The notes beneath the pieces were generated by a model. The model saw only the letters and a program-made list of their open reading frames with translations, was not told the origin of the DNA and ran no database searches. Below, one piece after another: positions 1 through 6,631 of a stretch of DNA of 6,631 nucleotides. Location of the stretch: contig CACXDF010000181.1 of the NCBI GenBank assembly GCA_902766325.1, positions 1 through 6,631 of the forward strand, written 5' to 3'. Made by a program: the position numbers and the translations under genes. Positions within the stretch are counted from its first letter, which is position 1. Each line of letters begins with the position of its first letter. The DNA is from an uncultured Eubacteriales bacterium (GTDB lineage: Bacteria > Bacillota > Clostridia > Christensenellales > DTU072).

Positions 1-3000
1 AGCAAGCGGAAGAAGAACCTGCCCCCGCTTTTGCAACGTATATCGAATATTTGTACCGGAAAGATAAAGCCAAAGCCAAAGAGTACTATGCCGAATTGAT
101 GCGCGGGTTTGCCGGTTCGACGAAGTTTCCGTCGAGGAAAAAGAAAGAATCCTCCGGTTTGGCGCAGGAAAAAGCGTTTAAACTTCCCGGTATCAAAAAG
201 AAAGCGGACGCTTTATCCGTGCGTCCTTCGGATATCGCGCAGGCCGTTTGGGGCGTTTTTCTTGCAAAAACGAACGTTCGCGAAGACGTGGTCTTCGGCA
301 ACGTGATATCGGGCAGAAACGACGATTTTCCGAATATGGAAAAGATGGTCGGTATGTTCATCAACACCGTTCCCGTTCGCGTTCGCACGACGGGCAAGAC
401 GCTGAAAGAAGTCCTTTCTTCCGTCGCTTGGCAATCGCAGAATAATTTGGAATACGGGTTTTTACCTTTATCGGAAACGGGGATCATTCCGGAATCGGTC
501 GTGATCTACGACAACAACGAGAAGGATGAAAGCACGTATTCGGTCGTCGATCAGACGGGATACGATATGGAATTGGAGTGCTTCGGCGAGGATTGTATTT
601 TGCGTTACAATCCCGACTGTTATTTGAGCGGGGATATCGACTACGCCGTTCAAGCGCTGCTCACGCTGTATAAAGTTATGACGGAAAGCCCGGACACATT
701 GGTCGCCGAAGTTCGTCTGTTTAACGCCGAATTGGAAAAAGCGCTTCTTGTTTCAAAAAAGAAACACGCGGATTTAAAGAGAGAAGTCCTGCCCGAAAAA
801 CCGTTGACAACGGAAAAAGAAAAACTGGTCGCTTCCTGCATAGAAGGATTGTTGTCCGTCAAGGTGGATAACGCGAACGCCGACTTTTTTGAGCTCGGCG
901 GCGATTCTATCTCGTCGATCAGGTTGTCCGCGAAACTCCGCTCGGCAGGTTATAAGGCAACGGTCAAACAGATCATGACGTTAAAAACGGTGGCCGGTAT
1001 CGCTTCCGAAATGACCGAAGACACCTCGCGGAAAGCCTATTCCGTAAGCAAGATAGGAATCGGCGTTAAGCCGTCGGACTATGAGTACGCTGCCGAAGTG
1101 TTCGGAGAAAACGATATCGAGAGCGTCAGCCGCATGACTCCTTTACAGGAAGGAATGCTCTTTTATGCTTTGACCGAGGACGGCCCCGCCTACAATACGC
1201 AGACGATAGTGCCGGTCAAAAAAACGGATGCGGGCGTCATCAAAAAAGCGCTCGATATCCTCGCTCGCAAGTACGAAGTGCTCCGCAGTAACTTTATTTG
1301 GACGGAAACGGGCGGACTTCAGGTCGTTCTGAAAAACCGTTTGCCCGAACTCAACGTCGCTTCCGGAAATGTGAAAAGTATTGCCGAGCGCGATCTTTTC
1401 CGCGGATTCGATCTGAAGAAAGACAGCCTTTTCCGCGTAACGTACGTGGAAGGAGAGCAGAACTACCTCATTCGCAATATTCATCACCTGATCGCAGACG
1501 GTTGGTCGGATTCTATTTTAACGAACGAACTGAAAAAGATAAGAGACGCTTTGACGTCGGGCGAGTCGATCGAGGAAGAAAAAGCTCCTCCGTTTGCTTC
1601 TTATATCGAATACCTGTATCGTAAAAACAAAGAAGAAGCGAAAGCGCATTACGCCGATCTTATGGCAGGGTTTTCCGGGGCGACCGGTTTGCCGCCTGCG
1701 AGCGACGCTTCGGTCTCCGGTTTCGCCGAGGAAAAAATAATTTCCTTGCCCGATCTAAGCAAAAAAGCCGAAAGCCTTTCCGTTCTCCCGTCCGATCTTA
1801 TTCAGACGGCTTGGGGAATACTGGTCGCGCAAGCAAACGGAGACGGCGACGCCGTTTTCGGTAACGTTCTTTCCGGTCGAAGCGGTTATTTCCCCGGCAT
1901 AGAAAATATGGTGGGTATGTTCATCAACACCGTTCCCGTCCGCGTTACGACGAAAGACAGAACGTTCAAAGAGGCGTTGCATGCCGTAAAAAAACAATCG
2001 GAAGAAAACGCAGAATACGGATTTTTATCATTACCCGAAACGGGCGTTTTGCCGGGTACGGTCGTTGTTTTCGATAATTTCGGCGGTAAAAAAGAAAAGG
2101 ATTGCTTTGTTGTCGATCAAACGGGATACGATATGGAATTGGAATATTCGGACGGCGAATGCATACTCAGATACGATCCGAAAAAGTATCCTGCGGAATA
2201 CGCGGATCGCATAGCGGACGGACTTATTTCGATATGCGACGCCATCGCCGAAAGACCGGACGAGCCGGTTTCTTCTTTGCGTCTTTTCGATGCGGGCGCG
2301 CCCGTACGAAAGAGCAGGCCGAAAGAGCAAAGCGCGGAGAAAAAGAAAGTACCGCTGAAAACGGAAAAAGAGATCATGCTCGCGGCGTGCGTAAAAGAGC
2401 TGCTTTCGGTTGAACCGGAAAACGCGAGCGACGACTTTTTCGAGCTCGGCGGCGATTCTATTTCGGCGATCAGATTGTCCGCAAGACTGAGAAAAGAAGG
2501 ATACTTCCTTTCGGTAAAAGACGTAATGGCGGGAAAAACGATCGCGGAGATGGCGCGGCGCGCGGCCGTGTGGTCGGGAGAAAGCGCGCCGGCGTGCGGT
2601 ATCGTGCCGCTCACTCCCGTTATGATCGACTTTTTCGAAAGATCGTACGCGCACCCCGACGGATACGTACAAGAAGTCTTATTGAAGTCGGAAAAAGGTT
2701 TCGGCCCCGTTCGCGACGCGTTGCAAGCCGTGTACGAACGTCACGATATGCTTCGGGCGACCTATTCCGACGGGAAATTGGTCGTGCCGGAAGTTTCCGA
2801 TAGCGCGCCCCTTTCTTACGAAATTTACGAAACGGACGACGTAGTGAAAACGTGCGTCGAGGCGCGGAAAAAAATAAAAATGTCCGGACCTGCGTTTACA
2901 GCCGCGTTAATACGTCAAAAGGGTATCGAATATCTGTACCTGTGCGCTCATCACCTCGTTGTGGACGGCGTGTCCTGGCGCGTTATTTTAGAGGATATTT

Positions 3001-6000
3001 CTCTCGGATGCGCGGGAGAAAAACTGCCGATAAAAACGTCTTCTTATTTATCGTGGGCGAAAAAATGCGCCGGCGGCGTCAAAATATCCGAAAAAGAAGC
3101 AGATTTCTGGCGCTTGACGGAGGGCCGTATAACGCCCGTCTTTACGGAAAAAGGTCACCCGCCGTTCTCTGTCGAATTCAGTTTAACGAAAGAAGAGACC
3201 CGCAGACTCACGGAAAACGCCGGACGGATATTCGGAGCGCGCCGAGACGCGGTCATGCTCGCCGCTCTTGCCCGCGCGGCAAAACGAACGTTCGGAAAAG
3301 AAGAGACGGCGGTACTTATGGAAAGTCACGGTCGCCAGCCGCTTTTTGAGGGAGATATCTCCCGTACGGTAGGGTGGTTTACTTCTTACTATCCCGTTAT
3401 TTTTACCGGCAGAGGGAGCGCGGAAGAATGCGTAACGGAGAATAAAGAACGGCTTCTGTCCGTACCCGAGGGCGGCGTACGCTATCAATTTACGAAAAAA
3501 AAGAACGCGCCGGATATTATTTTTAATTATATGGGCGAATATGACCTCGGCAAGTCGCCGTTGAAACTATGTTCTTTGCCCGTTTCCGAGGACAACCCGG
3601 AGAGAGAGGCGTTGGACGTGGAAGGAGAGATAAACAACGGCGTTCTTACGTTGTCTCTGCGCTTCAACGGACCGTCCGTCGAGACGGGGAACGAACTGAA
3701 AGAAAACTTCCGTAAAGAACTGGTCGATATTTGCGATTTATGCGCGGACGATAAAGAAAAAACACTTTCTCCCGCCGATCTCGGATATCCGGGTATGCCC
3801 ATGTCCGATTTTGAAGAGATCAAGGGTATAAAGCCCGTCCGCATAGCGCCCCTTACGCCGACTCAGCAGGGTATGCTGTTCCATTCGGACGACGACGAAA
3901 AAGAATATCTGGAACAGACGGCCGTGCGGCTCTCGTTCATGCCCGACGTGGAAAAGGCGGAAAAACTCATTAACGCCCTGGGCGATAAATACGCCGTTTT
4001 GCGCAGTTTCTTCGTTCGGTGTAAAAGCGGCAACGTATATCAATGCGTCGCCGATCGCTCGCGTCTTGTTTTGCATCAAGGAGACGATCTTGCCACGGTC
4101 GCGAAGAAGCGTATCGACGAAGGCGTAACGCCGTTTGGCAGCGTGCCGATCCGACTTGACCTGATCGGGGACGTGCTGCTTGTTACTTCGCACCACGCAT
4201 TGCTTGACGCCTGGTCGGAAGAAATCTTTATTGAAGAGTTTGAGAAACTATATCTCGAAAACAGGTTGCCCGAAGGACGGGAGGACGATGATTTCTGCGA
4301 ATACGCGACGAATTACGGCTATCTTGCTTCTGCCGAGGATTACGCCTATTGGACGGGCCTTATCGAAGGCGCGCAAGCGTCGTTTGTGCCCGGACACGCG
4401 GGCGGCGCGGTCGGCGACGTAAAGAGGATCAAAAAAGAACTTTCTTGTTCGGGCGCCGTTACTTCTTTCGCCCTGAAAGACCGGGTGACGGAGAATACCG
4501 TTTTCGAAGCGGCGGCCGCGCTCTTTATGCAAAGGATATGCGGCAGAGAGGACGTGATCTTCGGTAAAGTCGTTTCGGGAAGAGACGCGTTGACGGCGAG
4601 AGCCGTCGGACTTTATATCGCCACGGTGCCCGTGCGGGTGCGATCGAAAGATCCGTCCGACATCTTAGGCGAGATCGCTTTTCAGTCGGAAAGATCGGTC
4701 GAACGCGCCGTTTGTCCTTTGGGAGAACTGTATAAACGCGCGAAGATACAGGACCCGATCGGGATGTTGTTCGTTTACGACAGTATTGCGGGAAACGCAC
4801 GCGCAAAACATTTATTTACGCGCGACAGTACCAATTACGGCATTACGCTTGCCGTTAATAAAGAAGAAGAGTTTGTCGTTGATATTTCTTTTAACGACGG
4901 AGAGTATTCTGCCGAGGAGATCGGATCGTTTCTGGATTTATACGAAAAATGCGTCGAGGAGATAACGGGCGAGGGTAGGGCCGAGTATGCGCCGCTCGCA
5001 GGAGAAAACGTTTCTTATCCGGCGTCGCTTATTAAACTTTGGAACAATAAAAAAGATTTTACCGTCTACGCGGACAAGGAATACGGCGCGGAAGAAATAA
5101 GAAGCAGGGCGGAAAGCCTTGCTGCCTACCTTGCCGATAACTTCCCGAAAGGAACGGTCGCCGTGCGCCTTGAACGCGGGGTCGATATGATCGTCGCTTT
5201 GCTCGGCGTCGTTCTGTCCGGAAACGCTTACTTGCCTATCGGGGTCGATCATCCCGAAGAACGGGTAAGATTCATGTGCGAAAACGCCGGCGCGAAGGTC
5301 GTGATCGATAAAGAGTTTATGTCCGGTTTCCGTTACGAAAAACGGTACGTTGCCGACGTGAAAGGCAAAGATATCTGTTACGTCATGTATACGTCCGGAT
5401 CGACCGGGCGGCCCAAGGGGGTAAAAATATCGCATTCGGCCATAACGAACAGACTATGCTGGATGGAAAAGCGGTACCCGCTTTGCGGCGGCGCTATCCT
5501 GCAAAAGACGCCCTATACCTTCGACGTTTCCGTTTGGGAGATATTTAGGCCCCTGCTTTTCGGCGGAAAATTGGTTCTGACGCCGCCCGGTCTTCACGCC
5601 GATCCGAAGACGATCGCCGATCTCGTCAAAAAGTATTCCGTCACGCAGGCGCATTTCGTGCCGTCCGTGTACGACGTGTATCTGGAGTATTGTTCCGGTC
5701 GCGACGTTTATCCCGTCAAAGATCTCTTTTTGTCCGGAGAAAAATTGGGTAAAAAGACGGTCGAAAAGCATAACGCCGTTTTCGGAAAAGAATCGAAATT
5801 GCATAACCTGTACGGACCGACGGAATGCGCTGTGGACGTCACCTATTACGACGTAAAAGGCGACGAAGCGGACGTGCCGATCGGAAAGGCCGTCGACAAT
5901 ACGGAAGTATCTGTACTCGTTGCCGGCAGAGTGGCGCCTCCTTACGTAGAAGGCGAAATCGTCGTCGGCGGAACAAACGTGGGGAGCGGATATATCGGTA

Positions 6001-6631
6001 AAGACCGCGGCGGGTTTATCGACGGAAAGTATTATACCGGCGATATTGGTTGGACGGATAAAGAAGGGAATATACACTTCGTCGGCAGAAAAGACAGACA
6101 GATCAAGTGGAACGGTATGCGTATCGAACCGGGCGAAATAGAATATTTGATCGGAAAAACGGAAGGAGTGCGCGAAGTATCCGTCGCCGTCGTCGCAATA
6201 AATAAAACGCCCGCTTTATGCGCTTTTATCGTGGCCGCGGATAAAGAAAACGTCGAACGGGAAATAAAAAAGAACCTGCCGTCAAATCTGATGCCCACTA
6301 TGCTCGTGTTCGTGGAAAAAATGCCGCTGACCGAAAATGGAAAGCTCGATAAAAAGGCTCTTGAAGAGAGTGTAACGCACGTCGGAAGAAGGTCGCCTAT
6401 GCCGCGCGCGGCGACTTCTTTACTCGATATCGTAAGCGAAGTCGCGGGCGATAAGATCGGCTTTGACACGCCGTTTTCTCAGGCGGGGATAGGCAGTCTG
6501 GAAAGGATAAAACTGTCTGTCAAGCTATCATCTTACGGGTATACTTTTTCCGACATCGTCCGCGCCGATACCGTTCGGGAATTGTACGAAAAAGAGCATA
6601 ACGAGTTCTTTATGCGCTTCTCATCCGGCAG
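1..6631 (+). CDS. Giant non-ribosomal peptide synthetase, internal fragment (C-T-C-T-E-C-A-T)
   Basis: One reading frame, first whole codon at base 3, runs through the whole window without a stop and leaves at both edges, so start, stop and ribosome binding site are outside. The product is a cytosolic assembly-line enzyme that builds a peptide on phosphopantetheine arms. Domains in order: partial condensation (residues 1-242), carrier (270-339), condensation (373-764), carrier (787-855), epimerization (866-1258), condensation (1280-1656), adenylation (1675-2122), carrier (2136-2200). Core motifs are readable in each, with no frameshift or internal stop. The first two modules lack adenylation domains. 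The single A domain reads as serine-specific. Predicted internal product segment: X1, then D-configured X2, then Ser. No thioesterase, reductase, methyltransferase or ketide synthase domain is seen. The family assignment is very secure; the final peptide and its function cannot be read from this fragment. Confidence 0.97.
3..728 (+). other. Condensation domain C1, C-terminal part (N-terminal half outside window)
   Basis: This is the second half of an NRPS condensation domain, which forms the peptide bond between the upstream donor and the amino acid on the following carrier. The tract YIEYLYRK (about residue 15) matches the region around core motif C4. MVGMFINTVPVRV at 345-383 is a clear C5 motif. 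The segment with VVDQTGYDMELE near 541-578 corresponds to the late beta-strand region of the fold. The catalytic HHxxxDG motif would lie upstream of base 1, so activity cannot be judged. The part that is visible closely matches domain C2, so a similar DCL-like class is inferred. It is followed by a carrier domain rather than an adenylation domain, which is the unusual feature of this module. Confidence 0.93.
810..1019 (+). other. Peptidyl carrier domain T1 in an A-less module
   Basis: This is a roughly 70-residue carrier (thiolation) domain of four-helix type. The phosphopantetheine site is FFELGGDSISSIRLS, with the attachment serine at residue 302 (bases 906-908). The sequence around it is canonical, so the domain should be modified by an Sfp-type phosphopantetheinyl transferase. 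It sits only about 27 residues after the end of C1, in a Lys/Glu-rich linker where an adenylation domain of about 500 residues would normally be. Its amino acid must therefore be supplied in trans or by another module's A domain. It is closely similar to T2. Confidence 0.95.
1119..2292 (+). other. Condensation domain C2, complete, DCL-like motifs
   Basis: This is a full condensation domain of about 390 residues that joins the chain on T1 to the residue on T2. Motif C1 reads MTPLQEGMLFYAL (from 1134), the form typical of DCL domains, which take a D-configured donor, rather than the LSxAQxRLW form of LCL domains. The catalytic motif HHLIADGWS is at 1482-1508 (second His is residue 495, Asp 499, Gly 500) and is intact. 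C5 MVGMFINTVPVRV is at 1908-1946. The extended histidine motif of dual C/E domains was not seen. No epimerization domain lies between T1 and C2, so a DCL-like type here implies a D or achiral donor from another source, or an imperfect subtype call. The subtype rests on motif reading only; the condensation fold itself is secure. Confidence 0.95.
2361..2567 (+). other. Peptidyl carrier domain T2 in an A-less module, preceding an E domain
   Basis: This carrier domain has the site FFELGGDSISAIRLS, with the phosphopantetheine serine at residue 819 (bases 2457-2459). It is preceded by C2 across a short charged linker (about 23 residues, rich in Lys, Arg and Glu) with no adenylation domain or remnant of one. 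The next domain is epimerization, so the residue on this carrier is predicted to be inverted to the D form before transfer to serine. At DNA level the stretch around the active site is nearly the same as in T1 (compare 881-930 with 2432-2481), pointing to duplication of the C-T unit. Confidence 0.95.
2598..3774 (+). other. Epimerization (E) domain, complete
   Basis: E domains are condensation-fold relatives that interconvert L and D forms of the alpha carbon of the residue on the preceding carrier. The diagnostic E motifs are present in order: VPLTPVMIDFFE near 2604 (E1-like), HHLVVDGVSWRVILEDI from 2949 (His 983-984, Asp 988; E-type because of VSWR), SSYLSWAKK near 3040 (E3-like), ESHGRQ at 3321-3338 (Glu 1107, the position of the second catalytic residue of the family), RTVGWFTSYYPV at 3363-3398, VPEGGVRYQF near 3465, and FNYMGEY at 3522-3542. 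Both expected catalytic residues are kept, so the domain looks active. Its place between T2 and C3 predicts a D residue at the T2 position. Confidence 0.95.
3840..4970 (+). other. Condensation domain C3, DCL type after the E domain
   Basis: This condensation domain begins RIAPLTPTQQGMLFHS, the first motif expected of a DCL domain, which fits its position directly after an epimerization domain: it should accept the D-configured donor from T2 and join it to serine on T3. The catalytic motif is HHALLDAWS at 4191-4217 (His 1397-1398, Asp 1402); the usual Gly after the Asp is Ala 1403. The second His and the Asp are kept, so activity is likely but not certain. The C5 motif is VGLYIATVPVRV at 4605-4640, more diverged than in C1 and C2, so C3 is not part of the recent duplication. 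It is followed by the only adenylation domain in the window. Confidence 0.94.
5025..6366 (+). other. Adenylation domain, predicted L-serine specific
   Basis: This domain activates an amino acid with ATP as an acyl-adenylate and loads it on the next carrier. Core motifs in order: A2 SGNAYLPIG (5218 on), A3 YTSGSTGRPKGV (5388-5423), A4 FDVSVWEIF (from 5520), A5 NLYGPTE (from 5805), A6 GEIVVGGTNVGSGYIG, A7 YYTGDIG (from 6030), A8 GRKDRQIKWNGMRIEPGEIE, A9 LPSNLMP, A10 NGKLDKKAL with Lys 2114. Lining up with the GrsA-PheA pocket gives D1841, V1842, W1845, H1884, F1909, S1911, L1936, V1944, D1945, K2114, that is DVWHFSLVDK. From memory this equals the serine code of EntF. The domain is compact, about 447 residues, with short loops before A3 and between A5 and A6. 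Fold call very secure; serine call strong but made by hand alignment. Confidence 0.95.
6408..6600 (+). other. Peptidyl carrier domain T3, variant active-site motif
   Basis: This is the carrier domain of the serine module. The expected four-helix pattern and spacing are present. The active-site stretch reads FSQAGIGSLERIKLS, with the attachment serine at residue 2165 (bases 6495-6497). The usual G-G-D-S of T1 and T2 is G-I-G-S here, so the Asp directly before the serine, which is strongly conserved in carrier proteins, is replaced by Gly. The serine remains, so it can still be modified in principle. The sequence is clearly unlike T1 and T2. What follows is cut by the window edge, so the next domain is unknown. 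Confidence 0.85.

Larger units (their letters stand above)
3..1019 (+). repeat. C-T module repeat, copy 1 (5' truncated by window)
   Basis: The visible end of C1 plus T1 lines up with bases 1566-2567 of copy 2 over its whole length. Strongly matched blocks include YIEYLYRK, the region from VVFGNV or AVFGNV to INTVPVRV, DQTGYDMELE and FFELGGDSIS. DNA identity is also high locally: 351-383 matches 1914-1946 with one mismatch, and 555-577 equals 2121-2143 exactly (23 bases). Offsets of 1551-1566 bases between matching points reflect small insertions or deletions in the linkers. Confidence 0.9.
1119..2567 (+). repeat. C-T module repeat, copy 2 (complete)
   Basis: This is the complete copy of the duplicated unit, made of C2 and T2. 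The repeat length is about 517-522 codons, which equals one condensation plus one carrier domain with no room for adenylation. The similarity ends at the T2-E boundary: the following E, C3, A and T3 domains are not close copies. Since copy 1 is cut by the window edge, more copies may lie upstream. Confidence 0.88.

Noticed and set aside
729..809. Possible remnant of a lost A domain between C1 and T1
   Set aside because: Only about 27 residues, charged and without any A-domain core motif. The same arrangement occurs in the second copy, so it is an ordinary linker.
1482..1508. Dual condensation/epimerization reading of C2
   Set aside because: The active site is a standard HHxxxDGWS and the extended second histidine motif of dual C/E domains was not seen, although its N-terminal region was judged by eye only.
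2031..2672. 213-codon open frame on the minus strand
   Set aside because: It lies antisense to C2, T2 and the start of the E domain, whose motifs are intact on the plus strand. Its translation is Arg/Phe-rich with no recognisable motif, as expected of a codon-bias shadow.
2852..3349. 165-codon open frame on the plus strand in another frame
   Set aside because: It overlaps the E domain out of frame, and its Arg-rich composition is typical of a shifted reading of Lys/Glu/Asp-coding DNA.
5454..6077. 207-codon open frame on the minus strand
   Set aside because: It is antisense to adenylation motifs A4-A7, which are unmistakable on the plus strand. No family was recognised and it has no independent context.
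6366..6631. Thioesterase, reductase or gene end after the A domain
   Set aside because: The region holds a carrier domain and the frame stays open to the last base. No GxSxG hydrolase motif, Rossmann motif or stop codon is present.
1..6631. Promoter, terminator, riboswitch, CRISPR array, insertion sequence or tRNA inside the window
   Set aside because: All of the sequence is accounted for by one continuous coding frame. The only repeats are the protein-coding C-T duplication, and no spacer-repeat pattern or transposase signature is visible.

Overview
The window lies entirely inside one very large plus-strand gene. A single reading frame (first whole codon at base 3) is open from end to end, about 2,209 codons, with neither a start nor a stop codon of its own. 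It encodes part of a multimodular non-ribosomal peptide synthetase (NRPS). Residue numbers below count from that first codon, so residue n begins at base 3n. No second gene, RNA gene, mobile element, promoter or terminator is visible.

Domain order: C (C-terminal part only, 3-728), T/PCP (810-1019), C (1119-2292), T/PCP (2361-2567), E (2598-3774), C (3840-4970), A (5025-6366), T/PCP (6408-6600). The notable point is the left half. Two consecutive C-T units have no adenylation domain between C and T, only linkers of roughly 23-27 residues. The two units are close copies of each other, repeating at about 517-522 codons. The only adenylation domain, in the last module, carries the pocket residues D-V-W-H-F-S-L-V-D-K. 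From memory this is the serine code of EntF, so serine is the predicted substrate.

How the parts would work together (inference from NRPS logic): T1 and T2 must receive their building blocks from an adenylation enzyme elsewhere, or from the one A domain here. The second C joins them, the E domain inverts the residue on T2, and the third C passes the chain to serine on T3. This predicts an internal segment X1-(D)X2-Ser. Assembly begins upstream of the window, and release chemistry must lie downstream or on another protein, since no thioesterase, reductase or terminal C domain is seen.

Organism: bacterial, with base composition near half GC by eye and Lys/Glu/Asp-rich linkers. The style would fit an uncultured anaerobic Firmicute (Clostridia-like), but no taxonomic marker is present and this is a low-confidence guess.
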